Shown: positions 53,970 through 63,753, numbered from the stretch's first letter. The stretch is 64,000 nucleotides of DNA from Streptomyces sp. NBC_00513 (GCF_041431415.1 NZ_CP107845.1:7254001-7318000); one strand, 5' to 3'. Notes: generated by a model not told the origin, from the letters alone. Translations and numbers: made by a program.

Positions 53970-55499
53970 ATGGACGTGAGTGAGACAACGGTACGCACGA
54001 CCCATCCGACGCGGGCCCCCACGGCCACCGCCCCCTCGGCCACCGGCCGCACGGCCACCGGCCGCACGGCCACCGCCCCCACGGCCACCGGCCGCACGGA
54101 CCCCGCGCCCCGGGGCGCCGCGGGCATCACCCCGCTCGGCCTGTTCACGGTCCTCCTCGGAGCCGCCCTGCCCCTGATCGACTTCTTCATCGTCAACGTG
54201 GCACTGCCCACCATCGACCGCGACCTGGCCGCGGGCCCCGCGCTGCTGGAACTGATCGTCGCCGGCTACGGGGTCACGTACGCCGTCCTGCTGGTCCTCG
54301 GCGGTCGGCTCGGCGACATGGCGGGCCGGCGCCGGCTCTTCCTGATCGGCATGGCCGCCTTCGGGCTCACCTCGCTCGCCTGCGGCCTCGCCCCCACGGC
54401 CTGGACCCTCGTCGCGGCGCGCGTGGCCCAGGGAGTCGCAGCCGCGCTGATGCTCCCGCAGGTGCTCGCCACCATCCAGGCCACCACCCAGGGCGCCCAC
54501 CGGGCCCGCGCGATGAGTCTGTACGGGGCCACGGCCGGGCTGTCCATGGTCGCCGGGCAGATCCTCGGCGGAGTCCTCGTCGCCGCCGACATCGCCGGCA
54601 CCGGCTGGCGCTCGGTCTTCCTCGTGAACATCCCCGTGGTGATCGTCGGCCTGATTCTGGCGGCCCGCGCCGTCCCGGAGACCCGCTCCGAACGCCCCGC
54701 CTCGGTCGACGTGCCGGGAACCCTGCTGCTGGCGCTGGCCTTGGTGTCCCTGCTGCTGCCGCTGACCGAGGGGCGGGCGGCCGGCTGGCCGCTGTGGACC
54801 TGGCTCTCGCTGGCGACCTTCCCCTTCGCCGCCACCGCCTTCTACCTGACGGAACGGCGCGCCGACCGACTCGGCCGGAGCCCCCTCGTACCGCCGAGCC
54901 TGCTGCGCCTGGACTCGCTGCGGCGCGGACTGGTGATGCTGGTGCCGTTCTCCATCGGCTTCAGCGGCTTCATGTTCGTGATCGCGGTCGTCCTCCAACA
55001 GGCCCTGCACATGGGCCCCGTGGCGGCCGGACTGACCCTGGTGCCGATGGCGCTGGCCTTCTTCGCCGCGTCCCTCGCCGGCCCCCGACTCGTCGGACGG
55101 TACGGCACCCGGGTGGTCACGGCGGGCGGCCTGCTCCAGGCGGTCGGCGTCTGCCTGATGCTCCTCGCGGTGCGACGGGACTGGCCCGATCTCGGAATAC
55201 TCGCCCTGGCTCCCGGCGTTGCCGTCGCCGGGCTCGGTCAGGGCCTGCAACTCCCGGTGCTGATGCGGCTGATGCTCTCCGACGTACCGGCCGACCGGGC
55301 CGGCGTGGGCGGCGGCGTCATGGTCACCACCCAGCAGTCCGCCCTCGCCCTCGGTGTCGCGACCGTCGGCAGTCTCTTCCTCGCCCTGGCCGCGTCGAGG
55401 GGCATGCGGGACGCCCTGGTCGTGACCCTGATCGTCCAGTTGGGCCTGATCGCGCTGACGGCCCTGCTCAGCCTGCGCCTGCCGCGCGTCATGCGGTGA
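53970..55499 (+). CDS. MFS drug exporter, DHA2 (14-helix) type
   Basis: 509 residues; ATG after GAGGAGGAGGA. Fourteen hydrophobic helices. Loop 2-3 signature GGRLGDMAGRRRLFLIG, helix 5 motif C-like GLSMVAGQILGGVLV, and the first-helix PLIDFFIVNVALPTIDRDL found in EmrB/QacA proteins. A low-complexity N-terminal extension (residues 17-45, TATGRTATAP units) is coded by 15-bp DNA repeats. Expected to export hydrophobic compounds using the proton gradient under control of the divergent XRE protein. Confidence 0.92.
   Translation: MDVSETTVRTTHPTRAPTATAPSATGRTATGRTATAPTATGRTDPAPRGAAGITPLGLFTVLLGAALPLIDFFIVNVALPTIDRDLAAGPALLELIVAGYGVTYAVLLVLGGRLGDMAGRRRLFLIGMAAFGLTSLACGLAPTAWTLVAARVAQGVAAALMLPQVLATIQATTQGAHRARAMSLYGATAGLSMVAGQILGGVLVAADIAGTGWRSVFLVNIPVVIVGLILAARAVPETRSERPASVDVPGTLLLALALVSLLLPLTEGRAAGWPLWTWLSLATFPFAATAFYLTERRADRLGRSPLVPPSLLRLDSLRRGLVMLVPFSIGFSGFMFVIAVVLQQALHMGPVAAGLTLVPMALAFFAASLAGPRLVGRYGTRVVTAGGLLQAVGVCLMLLAVRRDWPDLGILALAPGVAVAGLGQGLQLPVLMRLMLSDVPADRAGVGGGVMVTTQQSALALGVATVGSLFLALAASRGMRDALVVTLIVQLGLIALTALLSLRLPRVMR
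54021..54095. repeat. Five tandem 15-bp repeats inside the MFS gene
   Basis: Units acggccaccggccgc or acggccaccgccccc at 54021, 54036, 54051, 54066 and 54081, coding Thr-Ala-Thr-Gly/Ala-Arg/Pro. In-frame length variation would not break the gene. Confidence 0.85.
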
Positions 55500-55661
55500 G
55501 CCGGCGGCGGATCGTGCGAGGTCGGCCCAAGGTGCCCGATCGAGGCCCGGGGGCCGCCCGTTGGGCCCGGGGCGCCGGCGGGGTCTGAGGTAGGGGGCCG
55601 TGTCGAACCTTGGATAGGGTGCCGTTCGAGAACGGTGTTCGGTACGGGGGGACGTGAAGTG

Positions 55662-57431
55662 ATGAGCGGTCAGGATCCGCGCACGGGCCGTGAAGTGCAG
55701 GTGTTCCAGCCGCTGGGTGGGGACGACCCGACGACGATCGCCGGATACCGCCTGGCCGCCAGGCTGGGTGCGGGCGGCATGGGCAAGGTGTACCTGTCGT
55801 ACACCCCCGGAGGTCGGCCCGTCGCGATCAAGGTGATCCGTCCGGAGTTCGGCGAGGACCCCGAGTTCCGGCGCAGGTTCGCCCAGGAAGTCCGTTCCGC
55901 GCAACGGGTGCAGGGCCTGTTCACCGCCCCCGTCATCGACGCCGACACCGACGGCCCCCACCCCTGGTTGGCGACCGCCTATGTGCCCGGGCCCTCCCTC
56001 GCCGACGCCGTCGTCGCCCACGGAGCCCTGCCCGTCGAGGCGGTGCTGCTGCTGATCGCCGGCATGGCCGAGGCCCTGCACGTCATCCACGGCGCCGGCA
56101 TCGTGCACCGCGACCTCAAGCCCTCCAACGTCCTGCTGGCGGCCGACGGCCCCCGGGTCATCGACTTCGGCATCGCCCACGCCGCCGACGCGACCTCGCT
56201 CACCGGCAGCGGGGTGGCCATCGGCACGCCCTCCTTCATGGCTCCCGAGCAGGCAGCCGGCGGCAAGGTCACCCCGGCCACCGACATCTTCGCCCTCGGG
56301 CAGGTCGCGGCGTACGCGGCGACGGGCACCCCGGCCTTCGGCGAGGGAACCTCGCACGGAGTCCTGTACCGGATCGTCCACCAGGAGCCCGACCTCGGCG
56401 CGGTCCCGGCCCCGCTGATCGAGTTGGTCACCCGCTGCCTGTCCAAGGACCCCGCGGCCAGGCCCACGGTCACCGAGGTCATCGCGCTCTGTCAGTCCGC
56501 CAACCCGGAAACGGTGCTCCGTCGGTCCGAGGACTGGCTGCCGAGCCCGGTGAGCGCCGACATCACCGCCCGCACGGCGGCCCCCGCCCCGCCCCGGACC
56601 CCGCCGCCGCCCACCTCCGCCCCGGTCGGCGCGCATCCGCCGACCGCCCCGGCCGGCCCGCCGGCCTCGCCCGCCGGGTTCCCGCCCGCGCAGCAGGCGA
56701 CCCCGCCTCCCGGCTACGGTCCGGCGCCCGCGTACCGGCCCGCGCCGCAGTACCTCCCGCCGCCCGGCCACGCGTATCCGGGCCCGCAGGGTCGGGGAGA
56801 ACCCCGGCCGGCCCCGGGCGGCGGCGGCAGACGGGCCGTGCTGCTCGCCCTGGCCGCGGTCGTCGTGTTCGCGCTGGCGGGCGCCGGCACGGCGTACGCC
56901 CTGTTGGCCGACCGGGACCGGGAGACGACGGCCGGAGACGGGCCGGACCCCTCGGGCGCCGCCGCCGGCGCGGGCGGATCCGCCCCGTCCGGTTCGGCGA
57001 AGGCACCCGCCCCCAAGGCGTCCGCCAAGCCCGACCCGACGCCCGTCGACCACAAGAACGTCAACCTCGTGTCCGGCTACAACCTGACGCTCGGCGATGA
57101 ACAAATGCGACCGCATGAGGGAAGCGACAGCGCCGCTGACCTCGTCTACCAGGCTGGAAGGCTGTACGCGGAGGGCGAGGGGGGCAAACTCGTCCTGCTC
57201 GACCCCGGCCAGGAAGGGTCCCTCGCCGCCTGCCGTCAGGAGACCCGCTTCGCCGACTCCGTCTATCTGACCGACCTCTCCAAAGGGCGACAGATCTGCG
57301 TCTTCGGCGGCTCCGGCGACATCGGACTCCTGACGATCCGGGGCTTCTCCGGAACCGACTCGCCCAGCCGGTACGTGACGCTGGACCTGACCGTCTGGCG
57401 CGGGGCCGCCGCGCCCCACGCCGGCGGCTGA
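55662..57431 (+). CDS. Membrane Ser/Thr protein kinase (PknB-like)
   Basis: 589 residues from the ATG at 55662. Kinase domain about residues 25-290: GAGGMGKVYLSYTPGG (ATP loop), VAIKVI (Lys), VHRDLKPSN (catalytic loop), DFGIAHA and GTPSFMAPEQ. A long Pro/Ala linker leads to one transmembrane helix near residue 390-412 (VLLALAAVVVFALAGAGTAYAL). An extracellular domain of about 150 residues follows, with a DHKNVNLVSGYNLTLGDEQ start and two cysteines (ACRQET, QICVFG). Strongly similar in the kinase part to the protein at 62113-63753. Extracellular ligand unknown. Confidence 0.93.
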   Translation: MSGQDPRTGREVQVFQPLGGDDPTTIAGYRLAARLGAGGMGKVYLSYTPGGRPVAIKVIRPEFGEDPEFRRRFAQEVRSAQRVQGLFTAPVIDADTDGPHPWLATAYVPGPSLADAVVAHGALPVEAVLLLIAGMAEALHVIHGAGIVHRDLKPSNVLLAADGPRVIDFGIAHAADATSLTGSGVAIGTPSFMAPEQAAGGKVTPATDIFALGQVAAYAATGTPAFGEGTSHGVLYRIVHQEPDLGAVPAPLIELVTRCLSKDPAARPTVTEVIALCQSANPETVLRRSEDWLPSPVSADITARTAAPAPPRTPPPPTSAPVGAHPPTAPAGPPASPAGFPPAQQATPPPGYGPAPAYRPAPQYLPPPGHAYPGPQGRGEPRPAPGGGGRRAVLLALAAVVVFALAGAGTAYALLADRDRETTAGDGPDPSGAAAGAGGSAPSGSAKAPAPKASAKPDPTPVDHKNVNLVSGYNLTLGDEQMRPHEGSDSAADLVYQAGRLYAEGEGGKLVLLDPGQEGSLAACRQETRFADSVYLTDLSKGRQICVFGGSGDIGLLTIRGFSGTDSPSRYVTLDLTVWRGAAAPHAGG

Positions 57432-57455
57432 ACACCCCGCGCGGGGCGGGTGGTC

Positions 57456-58649
57456 TCAGCGCGGGGCCGCGCTCCGTACGACGAGCGCGTACGGGGCGCC
57501 CGGCGGGCCCGCCGGCAGGCGCAGGGGGCGGGCTCCCGGGGTGATCGAGCCCAGGACACGGGGGCCGGTCGCGCCCGTGCACGGCGGGGCGTTGCCCGGC
57601 AGGCCGTGCAGGGTGAGGTACCCGAGGACCGCGAACGCGTACGCCTCCTTCGCCGCCGCGGGCAATCCCAACTCCTCGGAGGTCCGCAGCACGCCGGCGC
57701 CCAACTCCTCGCGCAGCATGCCCATGAGGGTCGGATTGCGGACGCCCCCTCCCGAGGCGAAGACCTCCCTCGCCCCGAACGGTCGCAGCGCGTCGGCCAC
57801 GGTCCGGGCCGTCAGCCGGGTCAGCGTGGCGATCACGTCCGGCTCGGGCAGCCGTTCGAACCCCGCGGGCCGGGTGCCCGCGTAGCCGGCGTGGAACAAC
57901 TCCTTGCCCGTGGTCTTCGGCGGGGGCAGACGGTAGTAGGGCTCCGCCAACAGCCGCTCCAGCAAGCCCTCGTGTACCCGCCCGGCCGCGGCGAGGGCGC
58001 CGTCCTCGTCGTACGCGAGGTGCCCGGAGGTCAGTTCGCGCACCGCCGCGTCCATCAGCGCGTTGCCGGGGCCGGTGTCGAACGCCACCGGGTCGCCGGT
58101 CGGCGTCGAGACCGTCACGTTCGCGATCCCGCCGATGTTCAGGGCCGCGGACACACCGGGCCGCCCCCGCAGCAGCATCAGGTCGATCAGGCTCACCAGC
58201 GGGGCGCCCTGGCCCCCGGCGGCGACGTCGCGCGGCCGGAATCCCGACACCACCGGACAGCCCGTCTCCTCCGCGATCCAGGCGGGCTCGCCGAGCTGGA
58301 GCGTGCCGTGCACCCGCCCGTCGGCCACCCAGTGGTACACGGTCTGGCCGTGTGAGGCGATCAACTCCGCCGCACCGGAGCAGAGTTCACGGTCGGCGCG
58401 GGCGGCCAGCCGGGCGAAGGTCCGCCCGATGCCGGTGTCGAGCCGACAGACCTCGGCCAGGCTCGTGCCCGACGGCGGCAGGGCCGCCGCGAGCGCCGCC
58501 CGCAGATCGGCCGGATACGGTTCGCCGATCATGCCCAGCGGTGTGAGGCGCAGCTCCCCGGCCTCGTCACCGCGCCCCCGTTCGAGGTCGCAGGCGGCGG
58601 CGTCGACGGCGTCGTACGAGGTGCCCGACATCAGGCCGATCACTCTCAT
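57456..58649 (-). CDS. anmK: Anhydro-N-acetylmuramic acid kinase
   Basis: 397 residues. Signature start VIGLMSGTSYDAVDAAACD, followed by ASHGQTVYHW, ALNIGGIANVTV, DTGPGNALMDA and EVFASGGGVRNPTLM, the ATP- and sugar-binding loops of AnmK. It phosphorylates and opens 1,6-anhydroMurNAc from cell-wall turnover, giving MurNAc-6-phosphate. Overlaps the upstream MFS gene by 4 bp, so porter and kinase are co-expressed. Normal length with motifs intact. Confidence 0.95.
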   Translation of the reverse strand: MRVIGLMSGTSYDAVDAAACDLERGRGDEAGELRLTPLGMIGEPYPADLRAALAAALPPSGTSLAEVCRLDTGIGRTFARLAARADRELCSGAAELIASHGQTVYHWVADGRVHGTLQLGEPAWIAEETGCPVVSGFRPRDVAAGGQGAPLVSLIDLMLLRGRPGVSAALNIGGIANVTVSTPTGDPVAFDTGPGNALMDAAVRELTSGHLAYDEDGALAAAGRVHEGLLERLLAEPYYRLPPPKTTGKELFHAGYAGTRPAGFERLPEPDVIATLTRLTARTVADALRPFGAREVFASGGGVRNPTLMGMLREELGAGVLRTSEELGLPAAAKEAYAFAVLGYLTLHGLPGNAPPCTGATGPRVLGSITPGARPLRLPAGPPGAPYALVVRSAAPR

Positions 58650-59977
58650 CGCAGGGGCTCCCGATGGTCGTCGCCGCGCAGGGTCAGCAGAGCCGCGCAG
58701 CTCAGGGCGCAGACGCCGGCGGCGTAGTAGGCGGGGACGGCCGTGTTCCCCGTCCGGGCGGTCAGGGCGGTGATGACCAGACCCGCGCAGCCGGAGAACA
58801 CGGCATTGGCCAGGGCGTACGCCAACCCGAGCCCGGTGCAGCGCACCCGGCGCGGGAACATCTCGGCGAGCATCGCCGGCCCCGGGCCCGCCATCAGCCC
58901 GATCAGCGCCCCCGCGAACAGCAGGGCCGCCGCCTTCACCCCTGGCGCGGCCCCGGGTGACTGGAGGACCCGCAGGACGGGGAGGGCGAACACGACGACA
59001 CCCAGCGCCCCCGCGAGCATGACCGGGCGCCGGCCGATCCGGTCGCTGAGCATCCCGGCGGGAAGAATCGAGGCGGCGAAGCCCAGGTTGGCGAGGACGG
59101 CGGCCGGCAGGGCCTCACGGAAGGAGACGCCCAGGGCGGACTGGAGGTGGGACGGCAGGACCACGAGGAAGGTGTACCCGGCCGCCGACCAGCCCATGAT
59201 CCGCCCGACACCGAGGACGACGGCGCGCGCCTGCTCGCCCCTTCGCCGCGGCTCGGGGGCGGCGGTTCCTCTCGGAGCCCCGTCCGGGGAAGACCCGGGG
59301 GGCTCCTCCAGCGCGGTACGCAACCACAGCGCGACGACACCGAGCGGCAGGGCCAGCAGGAACGGGACCCGCCAGCCCCACGCGTACAGCGCGGACGGGG
59401 ACAGCACCGCGGCCAGGCCGGCGGCCGTGCCGGCGCCGGCGAGCAGACCCAGAGCGACGGTGAACGACTGCCACGCGCCGTGGAGACCGCGACGGCCCAC
59501 CGGGGCGGACTCCGTCATCAGGGCCACCGCCCCGCCGAACTCCCCGCCCGCGGAGATCCCTTGCAGCACCCGCAGGAACGTGAGGAGCCAGGGCGCTGCG
59601 GCCCCGACGGTGGCCTGCGTGGGCAGCAGCCCGATCAGGGTGGTGGCGAGCGTCATCAGGCCGACGACCAGGATCAGGGTGGGGCGCCGTCCCAGACGGT
59701 CCCCCAGCCGCCCGAAGAGGAGTGCCCCCACCGGGCGGAAGAAGAACGCGAGCGCGAAGGAGGCGTACGTCGCCATCAGCGCCGCGGCCCCGCCCGTCCC
59801 CGGCCCGGCCCCGGCACCCGTGGCCGGGGCGAAGAAGTTGGCGGCGATGACGGTGGCGAAGGCGCCGTACACGCCGAACTCGTACCACTCGACGAGATTG
59901 CCGACCGAACCGGCGAGCAGCGCGCGGCGGGCGGTGGAGCGCGGGGGCGGAGCCGGCCGCAGGTCGGTCGAGGTCAC
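58646..59977 (-). CDS. MFS transporter, metabolite:H+ symporter type
   Basis: 443 residues, GTG start at 59977. GSVGNLVEWYEFGVYGAFA is the first-helix signature of the MHS subgroup (ProP/KgtP/ShiA-like). The loop 2-3 motif is GRLGDRLGRRPTL, and helix 5 has ISAGGEFGGAVALMTESAPVGRRG. Twelve helices. MHS porters carry organic acids, betaines or amino acids with H+. Coupling to anmK raises the idea of muropeptide-sugar uptake, which is not a known MHS substrate. Confidence 0.9.
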   Translation of the reverse strand: MTSTDLRPAPPPRSTARRALLAGSVGNLVEWYEFGVYGAFATVIAANFFAPATGAGAGPGTGGAAALMATYASFALAFFFRPVGALLFGRLGDRLGRRPTLILVVGLMTLATTLIGLLPTQATVGAAAPWLLTFLRVLQGISAGGEFGGAVALMTESAPVGRRGLHGAWQSFTVALGLLAGAGTAAGLAAVLSPSALYAWGWRVPFLLALPLGVVALWLRTALEEPPGSSPDGAPRGTAAPEPRRRGEQARAVVLGVGRIMGWSAAGYTFLVVLPSHLQSALGVSFREALPAAVLANLGFAASILPAGMLSDRIGRRPVMLAGALGVVVFALPVLRVLQSPGAAPGVKAAALLFAGALIGLMAGPGPAMLAEMFPRRVRCTGLGLAYALANAVFSGCAGLVITALTARTGNTAVPAYYAAGVCALSCAALLTLRGDDHREPLR

Positions 59978-60581
59978 CCGTGCTGCGTGCCCCTCGGGCG
60001 CCGCCCCGACGCCTCGCGGTACCCCGGTTCAACCGATCGGCCGCGCGGCGCGGCGACCGCGTCGACCGGGAGGTCCGTGTGGCGTCCGGGGCGGCGTGAG
60101 CGGCCGTACACTCGGCCCATGGACCGCACACGCATCACGGGGGAGTACCGGCACCGCGCCGGGTCCCCCGCGCGTGCGGCCGCCGCGAGCCGTACGGGCG
60201 TGAGCCCCCGGACCGCGGCCGAAGGCCAGGCCCCCACGGTCGGCCGCGGCGCCCTGCACGGCCACGGCTAGCGAAAGCCCACCGCTCCCGGCCCGGCGCG
60301 TCCCCTTCCGTCGGGCAGCGCCCCGGAGCCGCCCTCCGAAGCCGCCCTCCGGACCCGATCGCCGCGCCCCGACCTCCGTACCCGGCACCGGATTCCGCAG
60401 CCCGCACCTCGCATTCCGCGCCCTCCCCGCACCTCGCGCCGCTCACCCACGCGCGCCACAGGACCCGGGTGCGGGCGCGCACCCTCGCACCTCCCGCCAT
60501 CACCGCGGTTCCGACGCGCCGTCGGGGCCGCCGCCCGGCGGCGGCCGCAACCCGGCCCCCGCCGCCTTCGAAGGGACCACC
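59978..60581. other. Intergenic region between MFS and MurE-like genes
   Basis: About 600 bp. A 50-codon open frame (60119-60271) has an ATG but no ribosome-binding site and Ala/Arg/Gly composition; I do not call it. 60272-60581 is low-complexity cctccg/ccgcacctcgc DNA with no gene seen. The MurE promoter must lie here, but no clear boxes are visible. Confidence 0.5.
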
Positions 60582-62075
60582 GTGAAGTTGAGCGGGTTGC
60601 TGACAGGCCACGACCACCACGTCCTCCAGGGAGACACCGAGGCCACGCGGATCACCGCGGGCACCACCTTCGACGTGGACCGGGTGACACCGGGCTCGCT
60701 CTTCATCGCCGTGCCCGGCCACGACGCCGGCGGCCCCGCCGCCATCGGCGCGGCCCTCGCCCGAGGCGCCGTCGCGGTACTCGTCGACGACGACGGGGCG
60801 GCCGCCGCGCACCGGGGCCCGGCGGCAACGCCCGGCGTGTGCGTCGTGCGCGTGTCCGACACCCGGAAGGCGGCGGCGGTCGTCTCCTCCCGCTACTTCA
60901 CCGAGCCCGGTCGGCAGATGGACATGGTGGCCGTCACCGGGACCAACGGGAAGACGTCCATCTCGTACATGGTCGAGTCGCTGCTGAGGATCGCCGAGGG
61001 TGCCGCGGTGGGGGTGATCGGGACGGCGGGCAGCCGGATCGGCGACGAGATGATCCCGATGCCGCCGTCGGTGCTGACCACACCCGAATCGCCGGACCTC
61101 CAGTACCTGCTGGGCCACATGCGGGACCGGGGCACCGGCACCGTCGTGTTGGAAGCCACCTCCATGGCCCTGCAGACGTACCGGGTCGACCGGACCTTCA
61201 TCGACGTCGGCGTCTTCACCAACCTGACCCAGGACCACCTGGACGACCACGGCACGATGGCGCACTACACGGACGCCAAACTGCGCCTGTTCCAAGGCCT
61301 GTGCCGGCAGGCCGTGGTCAACGTCGACGACCCGGTGGGGGCGGGGATCCAGACGATGATGCCGGGCGCGGTCACCACGTACGCCGTCGACACCGAGGCC
61401 GATTACCGTGCCTCGGACCTGGTGGCGGACGCCTCGGGGACCCGCTTCACCCTGCGTCACGCCGGCCGGGAGTACGCGGCGGCGATCCCCGTTCCGGGTC
61501 GCTTCTCCGTGTCCAACGCGCTGGCCGCCGTGGCGGCCTGCCACGTCCTGGGGCACGACCTGGACGGACTGGTCGCCGCGCTCGCGCTGATGCCGGCCGT
61601 CCCCGGCCGCTTCGAACGCTTCGTGACCCCCGCCGGCACCTCCGTCATCGTGGACTACGCGCACTCGCCCGACTCCCTGGACAAGGTGCTCACGGCGATC
61701 CGCGGCTTCGCCCGCGGCCGGGTCATCACCGTCTTCGGCTGCGGCGGCGACCGGGACACCACCAAGCGGGTGGAGATGGGCCGGATCGCCGGAACCCATT
61801 CCGACCTGTGCGTCCTCACCTCGGACAACCCCCGCAACGAGGACCCCGAGGCGATCCTCGACCAGATCGCCCCGGGCATCGAGTCCACCGGCACACCGTA
61901 CGAGCGGTCGGCCGACCGCCGCCGCGCGATCGGCCTCGCCCTGTCCGCCGCAGGGCCGCAGGACGTCGTACTGATCGCCGGGAAGGGCAGCGAACCGCAC
62001 CAGATCGTCGGCGAAGCCCTCCTGCCCTTCAGCGACATGGCCACCGTGCGCGACCTGGCCCGCCCGGCCGGCTGA
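60582..62075 (+). CDS. MurE-like UDP-N-acetylmuramyl-tripeptide synthetase
   Basis: 497 residues; GTG after gaaggga. Mur ligase landmarks: SLFIAVPGHDAGG (N-terminal domain), ATP loop GTNGKTS (G120-S126), TTPESPDLQ, VLEATSMALQTYRVD, NLTQDHLDDHG, ERFVTPAGTSVIVDYAHSPDSL, FGCGGDRDTTKR, and DNPRNE at 415-420, the motif that recognises diaminopimelate. It adds the third residue of the stem peptide in the cytoplasm. It lies outside any division/cell-wall cluster, so it is probably a second copy or a specialised MurE paralogue. Confidence 0.92.
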   Translation: MKLSGLLTGHDHHVLQGDTEATRITAGTTFDVDRVTPGSLFIAVPGHDAGGPAAIGAALARGAVAVLVDDDGAAAAHRGPAATPGVCVVRVSDTRKAAAVVSSRYFTEPGRQMDMVAVTGTNGKTSISYMVESLLRIAEGAAVGVIGTAGSRIGDEMIPMPPSVLTTPESPDLQYLLGHMRDRGTGTVVLEATSMALQTYRVDRTFIDVGVFTNLTQDHLDDHGTMAHYTDAKLRLFQGLCRQAVVNVDDPVGAGIQTMMPGAVTTYAVDTEADYRASDLVADASGTRFTLRHAGREYAAAIPVPGRFSVSNALAAVAACHVLGHDLDGLVAALALMPAVPGRFERFVTPAGTSVIVDYAHSPDSLDKVLTAIRGFARGRVITVFGCGGDRDTTKRVEMGRIAGTHSDLCVLTSDNPRNEDPEAILDQIAPGIESTGTPYERSADRRRAIGLALSAAGPQDVVLIAGKGSEPHQIVGEALLPFSDMATVRDLARPAG

Positions 62076-62112
62076 CCGGCGGGTTGGGAGGTTCGGGGGT
62101 ACGGCGGCCGGT

Positions 62113-63753
62113 TCAGTCGGAGCGTCGGTAGTGGTCGAGGGAGACCGTCACCGGGCCTCCGTCCGTGCTCGTCGCGAGGACGTTCACCACGGCGATGTCC
62201 CGGCCGTCCCGGTCCCGCACGCAGAAGGACCGCCCGGCCCCGAGCGCGCTGAACGGGAGAGCGGTCACGGGGCGGCTCTCGATGCCCCGCACGCACGCGC
62301 CGGGATCCGGTCGGCCGCCCTCGGCGATGTACGCCTCGCTGTCCTCCGGTACGTAGAACTCGGACGCCGTACGACCCACGAACCACGCGGCGGTGTCCTG
62401 CGGCGCGACCTTCCCGGCCCGGATGTCGAACTCGTGGCCTTCGTCCGGGGAGGTGAGTTCCGTGCCCGTGTAGGCGGGGACGTAGCCCGGCGTCGTCCTC
62501 GACGGCGAGGGGGAGGGGGGAGGTGAGGTCGGGAGGGGCCGCGCGTCGGCGGCATCGGCCGTCGGCTCGTCCTCGTACGGCTCGTCGAGCAGGTACACGG
62601 CGCCACACGCACCGAGGACCAGGGCCGCCGCCACGGCCAGGACGGTACGCCCGGAGCCGTGCCCCCTCGGCGCCGCGCGCCGGCGGGACGAGGGCTCGGG
62701 CCCCCGCGCGGTGATCGGCGTGGGGTCGGCGGACGGCGCGGGGCCCGCGGGTGACGCGAGCGTGGGGGGCCCCGCGGAGGTCGGGGGACTCGCGGGCGAG
62801 GTCTCGGTGAGGGATGGGGGCGGCGCCGAGGGGAGATCGGCGCGGCGCAGTATCTCCGTGCCGATCCGGCGGGGCAGCCAGTCGTCGGTGAACCTGAGCC
62901 GCCCCCCGATCGACGGGTGGTCGCGCACGACCTCGATGAGCTGCGCGGGCGTCGGCCGATGAGCGGGGTCCTTGGCCAGGCACCGGTGGAGGAGCGGGTG
63001 GAGTGCGCCGGGCACGCCCGACAGATCGGGATCCTCGTGCACGGTGCGGTACAGGGCGGTGGGCCCGGGGGCGTCGCCGAAGGGCGGCGTCCCTCCGATG
63101 GCGTACACGGCCAGTGCCCCGAGCGCGAAGACGTCGGTGGCGGGGGTCACCGCCCGGCCCAGGGCCTGTTCGGGAGCCATGAAGGCCGGCGAGCCGATGA
63201 CCAGGCCGGCGCCGGTGAGGGCGGTCGCGTTCGCGGGGCGCGCGATGCCGAAGTCGATCACGCGGGGTCCGTCCGCCGCGACCAGTACGTTCGCGGGCTT
63301 GAGGTCCCGGTGCACCACCCCGGCGCCGTGGATCACCTGGAGCGCCTCGGCCACGCCGGCCGTGAGCAGCAGCGCGGTGCGCAGCGGCAGGATGCCGTGC
63401 TCGTCGATGACCTGCTGGAGCGACGGGCCGGGTACGTAGGCGGTGGCCAGCCAGGGGCCGGCCGCCTCGGTGCCCGAGCCGACGACCTGTGCGGTGTAGA
63501 GGCCGTGGATGCGCCGGGCGCTGGCGACCTCCTGGGCGAAGCGCCGGCGGAACTCGTGGTCCGCGGCCAGTTCCGGCCGGACCACCTTGAGGGCCACGGG
63601 GCGCCCACCGGGGGTGTGGGAGAGGTAGACGCGGCCCATTCCGCCCGAGCCGAGCCGGGCGACGAGGCGGAAGCCGCCCACTTCGCGCGGATCGTCCGGG
63701 GCGAGGGCCGTGAAGGGGCGCGTGAGGGGGAAGCCGGGGTGTTCTGGTGCCAT
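62113..63753 (-). CDS. Membrane Ser/Thr protein kinase (PknB-like), paralogue
   Basis: 546 residues from the ATG at 63753. Kinase domain residues about 27-285: GSGGMGRVYLSHTPGG, VALKVV, VHRDLKPAN, DFGIARP and GSPAFMAPEQ. It shares long stretches with the kinase at 55662 (PGGRPVA, EVxSAxRxxGLxTA, WLATAYVPGPSL). Pro/Ser linker, then a transmembrane helix near residue 372-390 (VLAVAAALVLGACGAVYLL). The extracellular domain has two cysteines (GACVRG, SFCVRD). No SD sequence lies just before the ATG; a perfect palindrome starts 11 bp upstream. Confidence 0.93.
   Translation of the reverse strand: MAPEHPGFPLTRPFTALAPDDPREVGGFRLVARLGSGGMGRVYLSHTPGGRPVALKVVRPELAADHEFRRRFAQEVASARRIHGLYTAQVVGSGTEAAGPWLATAYVPGPSLQQVIDEHGILPLRTALLLTAGVAEALQVIHGAGVVHRDLKPANVLVAADGPRVIDFGIARPANATALTGAGLVIGSPAFMAPEQALGRAVTPATDVFALGALAVYAIGGTPPFGDAPGPTALYRTVHEDPDLSGVPGALHPLLHRCLAKDPAHRPTPAQLIEVVRDHPSIGGRLRFTDDWLPRRIGTEILRRADLPSAPPPSLTETSPASPPTSAGPPTLASPAGPAPSADPTPITARGPEPSSRRRAAPRGHGSGRTVLAVAAALVLGACGAVYLLDEPYEDEPTADAADARPLPTSPPPSPSPSRTTPGYVPAYTGTELTSPDEGHEFDIRAGKVAPQDTAAWFVGRTASEFYVPEDSEAYIAEGGRPDPGACVRGIESRPVTALPFSALGAGRSFCVRDRDGRDIAVVNVLATSTDGGPVTVSLDHYRRSD

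Noticed and set aside
53889..57419. 1176-codon open frame on the minus strand
   Set aside because: Antisense to the MFS exporter and kinase genes; low-complexity Gly/Gln/Arg product without motifs.
60119..60271. 50-codon open frame with ATG
   Set aside because: No ribosome-binding site, Ala/Arg/Gly composition, and no conserved pattern; too weak to call.
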